Shown: positions 1-9,699 of the stretch, one piece after another | How positions within the stretch are numbered: position 1 is the first letter of the stretch | How the letters are laid out: each line of letters starts with the position of its first letter | Assembly: GCA_946800325.1 (NCBI GenBank) | Contig: OX326958.1 | Coordinates: forward strand, 21,278,414-21,342,413 | Length of the DNA: 64,000 bases | Source: Luzula sylvatica | Taxonomy: Eukaryota; Streptophyta; Magnoliopsida; Poales; Juncaceae | Direction of reading: 5' to 3' | Notes under the pieces: generated by a model | Databases searched by the model: none | What the model was told of the DNA's origin: nothing | Seen by the model: only the letters and a program-made list of their open reading frames with translations | Program-made: the position numbers and the translations under genes

Positions 1-206
1 CTTTTCATATCCAAAACAAATATATTCATAGTCTCAGCCATGCAAATTATATAATGAATCACATTAAGAGAATGTATATACATTATTTGGAAGAGAAAGA
101 GACGACAATATACGATCATTATTAAATATTACTAAAAGATATAATTAAGAGATTAAAATTGAATAGATTGTGTGAAGAATTTTAAATGAAAAGAGTTAAT
201 TTGCAG

Positions 207-2945
207 ATTCATCCTTCGCTGTAAGATGTGGTGGGCCGTCATCCTTAACTGCTCATGACGGTACGCTGTACCAATTAGATAATGCCAACCTATCAGCCGC
301 TTCCTATTTCGTAACAGGTACACATTTCTCAAGTACAAACAATATTTCCAAAAATCAATCTACTAACAATTTACTTTTGTATTTATAAGATGCAAAGAGA
401 TGGGGAGTGAGCAACGTCGGTGCATTTGCGGATGCGTCCAGTAACAATTACATAATCGGAAACTTGCACCAATTTCTAAACACGTTCGATTCGGAATTGT
501 TTCAAAATGCAAGAATGTCACCTTCTTCTTTACGATACTACGGTCTTGGCCTTCAAAATGGAAATTATACCGTTCTCCTCCAATTTGCTGAAATTGCTTA
601 TCCGAACCCGCCTCCCTTTGATTGGCAGAGTACTGGAAGAAGAGTTTTTGATATTTATATCCAGGTTTGTGTTATCAATTCTCCAAAAAGTTCTTTCTTT
701 TTTTTTTTCAAATTTTTGAAAGAGAAATATGTGTAATTTTCGTTGTTTTATAAAGGGTGTTTTGGTAGAGAAGGATTTTGATATAAGAAAGGCGGCTGGA
801 GGAAGTTCCTTTCGAGCGGTTTCGAAAAATTATACTGTACCTGTAACGAGTAATTTCTTGGAAATCCATTTCTTTTGGGCTGGTAAAGGTACTTGTTGTG
901 TACCTACACAAGGCTACTATGGACCTGCTATCTCTGCTATCAGTGCTTCTCCTTTTGGTATATTCTCTCTCTCTCTCATACCGGTCCAATATTAACTATT
1001 ATGTTTCTACCACAAATAAAAATATGAAAAACCTATTTATAATAATTTGAACATTTTCTTTTTAGATTTCACTCCTACGGTGTCAAATAATGAACCAAGT
1101 ACAGGTAAAAGCAAAATGGGTTTGATTGTCGGAGTTGTAGTTGGTGTAGCAGTTTTGGGATCATTATTAGTTTTTGCTATTTTATTTTGGAGGAAAAAGA
1201 AGAAGAAATCAGAAATGGATGAAGGTATGTTTCCACATAAATAATAATTACTTTCTAAGTTACAAGTTGGTAAAAATAATGGTGAAAATTTTCAGAGTTG
1301 ATGGGGATGGTTGATAGGCCAGATTTGTTTACTTATTCCGAGCTTAGATCTGCTACTGAATCGTTCAGTGAAAATAATATTCTTGGACAAGGTGGATATG
1401 GCACCGTTTATAAGGTTATTAAATCGTTCAATTAACCCCCATTAAGTTTCAAGTATGCAATTTGGTCTCTATACATTTTGTTTAAATGTTTCAATTTTTT
1501 AGGGTCAATTGTTGGATGGAAGAGTAGTTGCGGTGAAGCAATTATCAGTGACATCACACCAAGGGAAACGCCAATTCGTGACTGAAATAGCCACAATTTC
1601 AGCTGTGCAACAAAGAAATTTGGTTAAATTACATGGTTGTTGCATTGAGGGAAATACACCCCTTTTGGTTTATGAATATCTGCAAAATGGAAGTCTCGAC
1701 CAAGCTCTTTTCGGTACGATCGAGCAAGGATTTCAATTTACGTTACAACTGTATCTAAATTATCTACTTATATTTTATTGATTCGCTTGTTTAATTAACT
1801 TTTAACTCTGTAGGGGAACGTAATTTGTACCTTGATTGGTCAACAAGATTTGATATATGTTTGGGGGTAGCACGAGGTCTCGCGTACTTACACGAGGAAT
1901 CTGCTGTGAGAATTGTACATCGAGATATTAAAGCGAGTAATATTTTATTAGATGCAGAGCTTAACCCTAAAATCTCCGATTTTGGGTTGGCAAAACTTTA
2001 TGATGACAAGAAGACCCATATCAGCACTAGAGTTGCGGGTACCATGTATGATCCTTTATCTCATTATTCTTTTTGTTTATATATTGTAAAAAAGTTAATA
2101 TGTATGTTTTCATAATTGAATGATTGACCTCGTTTTATTTTATTTGTATAATTTGTAGAGGGTATTTGGCACCAGAATATGCAATGAGAGGCCATTTAAC
2201 TGAAAAAACAGATGTTTTTGCATTTGGTGTGGTTTTGCTAGAGGTTGTAGCGGGTCGACCCAATTCTGACCCATCTCTAAACCCTGATAAAGTCTATCTT
2301 CTTGAATGGGTATGTTTATTTCATGTATTACTTGATTATTAAAAATTAGAAAATAAATTAAATTATGTAATTACTAGTGTATTTTATATATGAGTAGTGA
2401 TGTACATCCCTAGTACTCTCCCCCCAAAGTCTCGATGACGTGGATATGGTTTAACACCCTAAAAATTAACACATAATTACATGATTTAAAATCTTAATTT
2501 ATGGTTTAATTATCTTAATTTATGATTGAATATCTAATTAAGACTCTAGGGAGAGAGGTGGGGGTATGTCCAACATTTTCCTTTATCTATCTAGGCTTGG
2601 AGTTTATACGAGAAAAGGCAAGCAGTGGAGATATTGGATCCAAAACTCCCATCAATTAATGAACAACAAGCACTGAGGCTGATTGGCATCTCCCTTTTGT
2701 GCACCCAAGGATCGCCCCTCCAACGCCCCTCCATGTCGCGGGTCGTTTCGATGCTGACTGGAGACGTAGAAGTTAACGAAGTAACTTCTAAACCAAGTTA
2801 CCTGACTGAATGGGAGTTTAAAGATATCACAAATGTTAATTTTAGCACCGATGAATTTTCCGAGTCCCCCACACAGCCGTCTAGAAATAATACAGGTTAT
2901 ACGACAGATGTGTTGATTGATTCGAATGTTCGTGAAGGGAGGTGA
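207..2945 (+). CDS. Malectin-like/LRR receptor-like serine/threonine kinase, 3' part (RLK-1)
   Basis: Partial plasma-membrane receptor kinase; the signal peptide and LRR exons lie left of the window. Exons read: 207-317, 390-664, 756-957, 1066-1224, 1296-1414, 1503-1713, 1814-2045, 2159-2309, 2595-2945, all with GT-AG borders and matching phases. The first three encode the malectin-like domain ([10 protein letters not shown] to AGKGTCC), the fourth a transmembrane helix ([19 protein letters not shown]) followed by a basic KKKKKS stop-transfer. The rest is a complete kinase: loop [12 protein letters not shown] lysine, HRDIKASN (an RD kinase), [13 protein letters not shown] and a C-tail ending at TGA 2943-2945. 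AATAAA polyadenylation motif at 3063-3068. About a dozen residues differ from RLK-2 over the shared part (for example AYPN/AYPD, NPDK/NPDQ). The family is the plant LRR-VIII-2 subfamily; ligand unknown. Nothing visible disables it, but completeness cannot be judged. Confidence 0.93.
2392..2581. mobile_element. Foldback MITE in the last RLK-1 intron, right arm deleted
   Basis: A copy of the MITE family also seen at 10400-10655 and 17301-17550. It starts AGTAGTGATGTACATCCC and ends GGGTATGTCCAACATTTTCC. Compared with the RLK-2 copy (250 bp) it is 190 bp long. The 60 bp matching 17452-17511, most of the right hairpin arm, are missing, and the breakpoints share AAGA. Its presence in both duplicates and absence from the same RLK-3 intron (32091-32249, 159 bp) place the insertion before the RLK-1/RLK-2 duplication. 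Confidence 0.8.
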
Positions 2946-3339
2946 GGTGATTTTGGTTTGTATGGTATTGGGTTTGAAAGAGTATTTATTGTTCATTTAT
3001 CTTTGGTGTATATCTTGCTTGTTTGTATGTGAGTGTTAGGATCTTGAGCAATTCTTCGAGGTAATAAAGGCATGGATTTCTCTTTTGTGTATGTAGATAT
3101 ACTTGTACTATTTGAGGAAATAATAAAGCTGTAGTTTCTATGATTAATTAATTGTTTCACACTGTCTCATTTTACAAATGATGTGTTTGGTTTGTTAAAC
3201 AAATGTCCCCAATAAATTATCATATTGAAAGAGAAATGTGCAATAACAAACACAATCATTGAATAGCCAACGCATTAGGCACACTTTTGTCGAAGAGAAA
3301 ATGTCGCATCGATGATGAACTCGTAAACTAGGTCGTTAT

Positions 3340-3353
3340 AAATGTGTGTTTCT
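3340..3353. repeat. Left target-site duplication of the LINE
   Basis: AAATGTGTGTTTCT flanks the LINE here and again at 9020-9033. The corresponding place downstream of RLK-2 (18316-18330) has the motif once, followed directly by AATTCACGAG, that is, the unoccupied site. Confidence 0.9.
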
Positions 3354-3546
3354 TTTTTTTTGAAGGAATACCAATGGTATTCTTGCTTTTTATAAATTAA
3401 AAAAAAACGGAACTCTGTACAAGAATTTAAAATGACAAGAAAAAATTAAGCCAGACAATTATGAGAAAAATGAACTAGAAAGGAGAAGACATAATGCCTC
3501 TCTATGTCGCTGAAGTCGTGTTGTCCTCCTTCCTTGTTTGTCTTCG

Positions 3547-6500
3547 TTATTGATGGGACGGTTTCCTTGTCGTCGGGTTGGCTTTCCTCCATAAAATGGC
3601 TTCTGCCAATGCCTTCGCTGCTATATAGTCCGGATTCTTGGAAGTGGTCCCAAAAATTCTCATATTTCGTTCTTTCCAAACATTCCAAGATGTTGCGGCC
3701 CAGATCAAGTCCCAATCTAATCTGTCCGTTCCTTTTAATTTATGTCTATTATGTTGCCACGTCATATAGAGGCTTTGTCGTTCTTCAAAACGTGCCCCCA
3801 CCAAGGTTTTCTTTTCTATGTTTCTCCAAACGGCTTTCGTGTATGTGCAATTTGCTAATAAATGTAGTGCCGTTTCATCCATTCTCCCACATAATTTGCA
3901 CAACGTTCCATTCGGCCACCCTTTTTTTATCAACACGTCACATGTGTTAAGTCTTCCTTCGAAGGCTAACCAAAGAAAGACCTTTATTTTGGGCGGTATT
4001 TTAAGTACCCACAACTTGTCTTGCCATAAAGACATTACTCCCGGATTTATTATAAAGTAATATGCACTTTTCGCGTTGTATTCTCCATCCGGTGACCATT
4101 TCCATCTTATTGGTGATCCGTTCGTTGGGTTGGTCGTTGAGATCCTATAAATAGGGATCAAGGCCAAGAGTTGTTGTAGGAAGAAGGAGAGTCTCTGTCT
4201 CGGGAATGACTCTAATTGGTGTGTGTCCGTTATGCCATACAATGCTTGTATGTTTTTGCACCAAATTCCTTCTTTTTTGTTGTCTAAATTCCATAGACAT
4301 TTCAATAATAGCGATTTATTTTTTTCTCGTAAGTTGGGGATCGCCAAGCCCCCGAATTTTCTTGGCAAACAAACCTTTGTCCAATTTATTAGACAATTAC
4401 CCGAGTTACACTTGTCGCTACCCTTCCATAAGAAAGCTCTTAGTACTTTGTTAATTTCTTTTATTACCCATATTGGTAATTTTAGTGCTTGCATCCAATA
4501 TGTCGGAATTGAAGCAAGCGTTGCTTGGATTAACGTTAGTCTCCCGCCCATCGATAATAATCTGCCTTTCCACGAGGCCACCTTATCTTGTATTTTCTTT
4601 ATTAGCGGGAGAAAAACAATTTTTTTCGGTTTTCTAATCGTTAAAGGAGTACCAAGATATTGCAATGGGAATTCTTTTTTGTTACATCTAAGGATTGACG
4701 ATATTATCCCTTCTAGATTAGTCGGAATATTTAGAGTTGAGAAGCTTGTCTTTTCCCAATTGACACTTAGGCCCGTTAGTTTTGTGAAGATGTCAATTGC
4801 TTCCGTTATTATTTTGAGGTTGTTGGGATGCGCTTCTACAAATAGGATTGTATCATCCGCATATTGAAGGATTTGCGTATTTATATTTGAGGAAGTTATT
4901 AGAAGGGGAGCTATTTTGGCCATTATTTGTTGTAGTGTGTCTACTACCAAATTGAAGAGTAGAGGCGATATTGGGTCCCCTTGCCGTAACCCCCTTTGAT
5001 GGAAGAAGTAAGGAGATAGTTCCGCATTAATTCTTATAGATGACGAAGACGAGATCAAGAGATTTTTAACCCATTGGATCCACTTTTCCGGGAATCCCTT
5101 TATTTTTAGTAATTCTAGAAGAAATGTCCAAGAGACATTATCGAAAGCCTTTTTTATATCTAGCTTTAGCATTATCGTCGGGATTCTATTTATTTTGTAG
5201 AAGTGGACAAGTTCCCTTGCTACAAGTAAAGAGTCTGTGGTGGACCGTCCTTTGATGAAAGCTGTTTGGTTCTTATGCAGGAGAGTTTGTAGTCCTTTGA
5301 TGAAAGCTGTTTGGTTCTTATGCAGGAGAGTTTGTAGTAACGGTTGAAGCTTTGCTGCCATTATTTTTGTTATTAGTTTAATCGGTGCATTTATCACACT
5401 TATTGGACGGAAATCATCTATTTTGGACGCCCCCACTATCTTGGGTATTAAGGTTATATTATCTTGATTTATCCTCCATAGATCAAGTTTATTTTCTTGG
5501 AAGTCATTTATTAGTAATAGGAGATCTTCTTTTAGATCGTTCCATAGAGTTTGTAAATACTCTGTGGGTAGGCCATCGGGCCCCGTTGATTTTCTTTTCT
5601 TGATCTTTGCTAGCGTTTTTGAGATTTCATGTTCTCCAAAGGGTTGCACCAAATCATTTAAATCGGTTGATTGTGTTGTTTGGCCGAAGAGGATTCTTAA
5701 GTCCCCTAATAGCGGCAGAGAGAGTGCCCCAAATGAGCTTTTGAAATGTTCGTAGAACTTATTAAGGAATAATATCGGGTCATTAATTTCATTGCCGTCT
5801 TCCGAGATCGATGAGATGAAATTTCTATTTCTTCTAGCCGTCGCTAGTGTATGGAAGTATGTATTGTTTTGGTCTCCGAATTTAATCCATTTTGCCGAGC
5901 TTCTTTGTTGCCATTTAACCTCGGATTGAATTGCTAGCTCTTGAGCCTTTGTCTTTAGTTCAATTCTCAATTTGAACTCTGTGGGAGATAGTATTCTGCT
6001 CTCCTCTATTATATCCAAAGTTTGTATATTTTTTTTGCACAATTCAAGTCTTTTATCTACATTTGTTATGTTGGAACTAGCCCATTCGGCTACCACTCTT
6101 GTAGCAGACGTTAGCTTTATTATAAATCTTTTAGCCGAGACTTCATTACAGGGGGCTTCTTGCCATCCTTTTACAAATATCTGTTTTGCTTCATTATGTA
6201 GAAGCCAAGATCTTTCTAGTTTTATTTGTCTCGTCCTAGTTATTTTCAGTACCGAGATTGTTAGTTTTAACGGCACATGATCCGATGTTATTGTTGGGAG
6301 TTCTCTTGTTTCCGGAATCGTGTTTAGTGTGAGAAAGTGTTGTGAAACTAGTGCTCTATCTAGCTTAGAGAATGTTGGGATTGGTCTTTTATTCGACCAT
6401 GTGAAATCCCTATTGGATAGCGTCACCTCCAACAGATTTTCATTATCTATGAACTCGTTAAATGCCATCATGTGAATTGGTAAGTGGCCATCTCCGGTCG

Positions 6501-6966
6501 TTTCATTTGATAGTCTTATCATATTGAAGTCCCCCACCACTATCCATGGTGTATTATTAGGATTAATCGTTTTGAGTTCATCAAGAAATAGTATTTTTTC
6601 ATTTTGAGATGTCGGTCCATATACGTTTGTTAATATGAAGGTAAATCCACTCGATAGTGTTAAAGTTACAGATAAAGAGTACGTTAACTTGCTGCTATCC
6701 ATTAACGTGAAATCATCGGACCACGCGGTCAAGATTCCTCCTCGGGTATTAGTTGCATTGTTGGCCAAGAAAGCATTAATATTTGGCGGACATACTTTTT
6801 TCATCTCAAAAAAAGAAGTATCATTGAGTTTTGTTTCTTGCATACAAAAGATATTACAACTTGCTTCTCTTGTGGTGTCTTTTACAATTTCGTATTTTTT
6901 ATCTTTTCCTAGACCCCGCACATTCCAAAATAAAATGGAGAGAAAATTAAATAGTTTTAGACGCAT
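3547..6966 (-). CDS. LINE ORF2 polyprotein: endonuclease, reverse transcriptase, zf-RVT
   Basis: A 1139-residue uninterrupted ORF. An AP-endonuclease-like domain fills about residues 10-235 (FWNVRGLG, QETKL, VVGDFN, SDHVPL). Reverse transcriptase covers about 470-760, with DDFRPIS, LKLDIKKAFDNVSW, GLRQGDPISPLLFN and the catalytic YADD near residue 702. A C-terminal zinc-knuckle-like region (CKLCGRMDETALHLLANC) lies near 1025-1042, as in plant L1 elements. It would nick target DNA and prime reverse transcription from it. The segment LQTLLHKNQTAFIKG occurs twice in a row near residues 543-572, from a 45-bp direct repeat at 5248-5337. This lies next to a conserved RT fingers motif and could impair the enzyme. 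The start Met 12 residues before FWNVRG is natural for the family. Confidence 0.93.
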   Translation of the reverse strand: MRLKLFNFLSILFWNVRGLGKDKKYEIVKDTTREASCNIFCMQETKLNDTSFFEMKKVCPPNINAFLANNATNTRGGILTAWSDDFTLMDSSKLTYSLSVTLTLSSGFTFILTNVYGPTSQNEKILFLDELKTINPNNTPWIVVGDFNMIRLSNETTGDGHLPIHMMAFNEFIDNENLLEVTLSNRDFTWSNKRPIPTFSKLDRALVSQHFLTLNTIPETRELPTITSDHVPLKLTISVLKITRTRQIKLERSWLLHNEAKQIFVKGWQEAPCNEVSAKRFIIKLTSATRVVAEWASSNITNVDKRLELCKKNIQTLDIIEESRILSPTEFKLRIELKTKAQELAIQSEVKWQQRSSAKWIKFGDQNNTYFHTLATARRNRNFISSISEDGNEINDPILFLNKFYEHFKSSFGALSLPLLGDLRILFGQTTQSTDLNDLVQPFGEHEISKTLAKIKKRKSTGPDGLPTEYLQTLWNDLKEDLLLLINDFQENKLDLWRINQDNITLIPKIVGASKIDDFRPISVINAPIKLITKIMAAKLQPLLQTLLHKNQTAFIKGLQTLLHKNQTAFIKGRSTTDSLLVARELVHFYKINRIPTIMLKLDIKKAFDNVSWTFLLELLKIKGFPEKWIQWVKNLLISSSSSIRINAELSPYFFHQRGLRQGDPISPLLFNLVVDTLQQIMAKIAPLLITSSNINTQILQYADDTILFVEAHPNNLKIITEAIDIFTKLTGLSVNWEKTSFSTLNIPTNLEGIISSILRCNKKEFPLQYLGTPLTIRKPKKIVFLPLIKKIQDKVASWKGRLLSMGGRLTLIQATLASIPTYWMQALKLPIWVIKEINKVLRAFLWKGSDKCNSGNCLINWTKVCLPRKFGGLAIPNLREKNKSLLLKCLWNLDNKKEGIWCKNIQALYGITDTHQLESFPRQRLSFFLQQLLALIPIYRISTTNPTNGSPIRWKWSPDGEYNAKSAYYFIINPGVMSLWQDKLWVLKIPPKIKVFLWLAFEGRLNTCDVLIKKGWPNGTLCKLCGRMDETALHLLANCTYTKAVWRNIEKKTLVGARFEERQSLYMTWQHNRHKLKGTDRLDWDLIWAATSWNVWKERNMRIFGTTSKNPDYIAAKALAEAILWRKANPTTRKPSHQ

Positions 6967-6978
6967 TAAAAATAATGA

Positions 6979-7305
6979 TTAGATGAAGTGCCCTGATGGC
7001 TTGCCCAAATGGCCTTGGTGGATCTCATCCATGTGAGTAGGACGGGCGGGCCCGTACACCTCCTCCTCATCTCTATAGTCCATGAGGTCGATGTATCTAT
7101 CCTCCACATCGTCCTTGGCCATATTATCTGTGATATCGATATTTTTATTGCAAACAAAGGTGTTACATGGTGTTATTTGCCAAATTTGCAAATCACTAGT
7201 TGTTCTTCTTATTACTGAGTTCTCGGGTGTTAAAACCATTGTTTTTTGAGCACCCAAGTCAGAGTTGCATTTTCTTGCTATTTTATTTTGTGCATGCTGG
7301 CCCAT
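6979..7305 (-). pseudogene. Probable frameshifted C-terminal tail of LINE ORF1
   Basis: A 108-codon open frame that overlaps the end of ORF1 by 28 bp in another frame and stops 12 bp before the ORF2 ATG. It encodes an acidic stretch (DVEDRYIDLMDYRDEEEVYG). This is my inference: either ORF1 lost a few C-terminal residues to a small indel near 7300, or this is a separate short ORF. Confidence 0.4.
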
Positions 7306-8933
7306 GGCCTCGATGCTAAAAAGTTGGTCTTTAACAAGAATGGGCCTTTATTTACTTTACGTGCTTTGTTTGAAGTTATGCAATTATTTTTATTTAATCC
7401 ACACATGGATCTGACTTGATTAACTTGGTCGTCACTTAACCCCATCGGGTTTAGGACTTCTTTTTGTAATTCTTTTATATATTCGTTTGTCTTAATCTTA
7501 AACTTTGATGTCGTTGCGTTCCTAGTTTTTTTTTGGGGGGCTATGGCTACAGACCCATCAAGGAATTTGGTTTTAATTTTTGTCCTCAATGATTTCCTAG
7601 TTATTTTACTATTGGTTTTGTTTAAAACTATTTTTTTCGGGCTTGTATTTTTGGCAGCTTCCACATTGGGCTGATTATGAATATGAGGCCCATTAAAAAT
7701 TGTTAGAGATTGAGATATACCTTGATGTTCACTTGGTTCTCCCTGCGCCTGATTATGAATATGTTGGCGCGTGAATTTAGGCGGCTCTGCCATGTGAAGA
7801 GATCGAGGTGATGTCTCTTCCCCATTAATGCCCTTCTCTTCTTCATTAATGGTATGTGGACTCGCATTATGTCGGTTGTACGATCCTCCTGTCTGAGTTG
7901 GATTGATTTGGATTTTTGCTAACCTTTCCTTCTGACATTCTTCACCCACTTTACTGTTTCTCGAGGAAGTCATCATTCGTATGACCTTCATCGCCTCGTC
8001 TGTCAGGATGAGTTGACCCCTCGGCATATCTCCGACGAGGATGTTCGTACCGCCCGCCAGGATCTGCTCGTCGACCCTTGCCTTCTCCATTTCCGGTTCC
8101 GCCGGAGCTAAAACCGTTAATTCTTGCAGCTGTGAAGCACTGGCCGACGCCATTGTTCTTCCAAAAACGATGGGAGCTATTTCATCTTTCTCTTTTGAAG
8201 GAGGCGCAAGACTCCACAACATCAATAAGGCCTGATTAAATGGTGGTGGTTCACTTTCAGCCTTGGATGATTCTTCAAACACCCGAAGTTCTGTGGGATT
8301 AATTGCGCAAAGAACTTCACCCTTTTTTTCAATCCACACTTTTGCAGGGTGTGAGTTGCTCGTTGCCCCATTTCCTTGATCTCCCTTGTCAACAAAGATC
8401 TTCACCACTTGACACACCTCCTCATCTTGCAATCTCAGCTGCAAAGGTATCTCCCCCTTGTATGTATACTGTAATTTGATTACAGTACTATACTTATTCT
8501 TCTTTGTTATTTCTTTCACAATACCAAAGTTAGTCACCAGATTTTGGATATCTTGCAGGTTTGCTAAATTGAGTGGAAGATTTTTTAGGGTTAAGAGTGT
8601 GATTTTCGAGTTTGCTTCGATCCTATTATTGCTCTGAAGTTTTCCTTTTGGAAGGAAGATTTTATACTCATGTGGCCTATAACTAGGTTTATAGGTATTT
8701 GCATCAATCCCTTTGCTTTTGCTCTGCTTACAACTTGCTGCTACATGGCCAAATCCATGACAATTGTAGCAACAAATTGGTTCTCGACAAGCATACCTTA
8801 GATGATTTTTTGACAAGCATCTAAAACATTCTTTCTCCCTTGTCTTTGTAACTCTAGTTTTTCTTGTGACTTTCGTCCAACCCTCGTCTTCATCTTCAGT
8901 CCCTTTCTTTAACGTTTCTGCATACGATGCCAT
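7278..8933 (-). CDS. LINE ORF1 RNA-binding protein with two CCHC knuckles
   Basis: A 551-residue ORF starting MASYAETLKK, 86 bp inside the 5' end of the LINE. Two zinc knuckles are visible: C36-x2-C-x4-H-x4-C49 and C55-x2-C-x4-H-x4-C68. The region after them (TLLTLKNLPLNLANLQDIQ...) looks like the RRM-like part usual in ORF1. The LWSLAPPSKEKD motif near residue 235 recurs in a LINE remnant at 55690-56090. The protein is expected to coat LINE RNA in ribonucleoprotein particles. The reading frame stops at 7278, but an overlapping frame (7305-6979) continues with a plausible acidic tail, so the C-terminus may be frameshifted. Confidence 0.88.
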   Translation of the reverse strand: MASYAETLKKGTEDEDEGWTKVTRKTRVTKTREKECFRCLSKNHLRYACREPICCYNCHGFGHVAASCKQSKSKGIDANTYKPSYRPHEYKIFLPKGKLQSNNRIEANSKITLLTLKNLPLNLANLQDIQNLVTNFGIVKEITKKNKYSTVIKLQYTYKGEIPLQLRLQDEEVCQVVKIFVDKGDQGNGATSNSHPAKVWIEKKGEVLCAINPTELRVFEESSKAESEPPPFNQALLMLWSLAPPSKEKDEIAPIVFGRTMASASASQLQELTVLAPAEPEMEKARVDEQILAGGTNILVGDMPRGQLILTDEAMKVIRMMTSSRNSKVGEECQKERLAKIQINPTQTGGSYNRHNASPHTINEEEKGINGEETSPRSLHMAEPPKFTRQHIHNQAQGEPSEHQGISQSLTIFNGPHIHNQPNVEAAKNTSPKKIVLNKTNSKITRKSLRTKIKTKFLDGSVAIAPQKKTRNATTSKFKIKTNEYIKELQKEVLNPMGLSDDQVNQVRSMCGLNKNNCITSNKARKVNKGPFLLKTNFLASRPWASMHKIK

Positions 8934-8970
8934 TTTCCTGGTGATGCTCCAGTCGCAGCCGGCTTGAGCC

Positions 8971-9012
<42 letters not shown>

Positions 9013-9019
9013 TTTTTTG

Positions 9020-9107
9020 AAATGTGTGTTTCTAATTCATGAGTATCAAAAATTATTTATTAGTTCCTAAACTTAGTACAATGGTAAGTCAAGGTATAGT
9101 TCGCAAG
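9020..9107. repeat. Right LINE target repeat plus tail of the tandem duplication unit
   Basis: 9020-9033 is the second copy of the LINE target site. 9034-9107 continues the duplicated sequence shared with 18331-18396 (AATTCAtGAGTATCAAAAA to TTCGCAAG). Identity stops after CGCAAG in both places, which marks the right edge of the RLK-1/RLK-2 duplicated unit. Confidence 0.85.
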
Positions 9108-9154
9108 AAAGAGAGAGAACAAACATGTTTTTTGAAGAGTGTTAATTAATCCAA

Positions 9155-9350
9155 CGGGATTTTAAAACCCGGTGGTTTGTGTTGATTAAATGTACGGGAT
9201 TTTAAAACCCGGCTTTTACTGGAATTAGTATGGCGGGATTTTAAAACCCGGTGCTTATCCATTAATCCTGCAAAAGCTGACAGAATTATTTTTTGAAGAT
9301 AATTAACCCGGCGGGATTTTAAATCTTGGTGCTGGCGAGATTTTAAAACC
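9155..9350. promoter_or_regulatory. Cluster of near-palindromic CGGGATTTTAAAACCCGG motifs
   Basis: The 18-bp motif occurs intact at 9155-9172, 9195-9212 and 9234-9251, with decayed copies at 9312-9329 and about 9335-9350. Each is an imperfect palindrome centred on TTTTAAAA with one mismatched pair. The cluster lies 350-545 bp upstream of the RLK-2 start codon. It could be a set of dimeric-factor binding sites or a small tandem/foldback repeat; I do not recognise a known family. Confidence 0.6.
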
Positions 9351-9535
9351 TATTCCAGATTATATCCGAAATATTTGCAAAAAAAAAATTATTTTTTGAA
9401 TTAACTTTTCAAACAACGCCACGTGCATAAATGTTCCTTCATTCAACGAACATCAACCTCTGACTCAACCCAATAATTATCTCCCTCTTGGTTATTTATT
9501 TTATTTAACATCTTTTTATTTAACATCTTTTCAGG

Positions 9536-9548
9536 TATATATATGTAA
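9536..9548 (+). promoter_or_regulatory. TATA-box region of RLK-2
   Basis: TATATATATGTAAAA about 155 bp upstream of the RLK-2 ATG. A similar block (GGTATATATGTATAAAATCC on the minus strand) precedes RLK-3, so the core promoter appears conserved between the paralogs. Confidence 0.5.
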
Positions 9549-9651
9549 AAGCTCCATTCTTTCATTTTCTCTCCTCTCTCCCACAATCCCTTGTCTTCCC
9601 CGGTACAGTCTCCTTTTGGTACCAGGTAGAGCGCCACGAACGGAGACACTC

Positions 9652-9654
<3 letters not shown>

Positions 9655-9695
<41 letters not shown>
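9655..9695 (+). repeat. (GA)n microsatellite in the RLK-2 5' leader
   Basis: About 40 bp of GA repeats ending 4 bp before the ATG at 9700. A matching tract sits in the leader of RLK-3 (42566-42596). The tract is in frame with an upstream ATG at 9616, but the signal-peptide-like start at 9700 is preferred. Confidence 0.85.
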
Positions 9696-9698
<3 letters not shown>

Positions 9699-9699
9699 G

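Larger units (their letters stand above)
3354..9019 (-). mobile_element. L1-type LINE retrotransposon, near full length
   Basis: A 5.67-kb non-LTR retrotransposon read on the minus strand. Its 5' end is near 9019, with an 86-bp leader containing a (GA)n tract. ORF1 (8933-7278) and ORF2 (6966-3547) follow in the usual order, and the element ends in a short A tail (8 T on the plus strand, 3354-3361). It is bordered by a 14-bp direct repeat, and its empty site is preserved in the tandem duplicate downstream of RLK-2. It sits about 0.4 kb 3' of RLK-1. ORF2 is uninterrupted, so the insertion is young, although the RT region carries a 15-residue tandem duplication. Confidence 0.93.
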
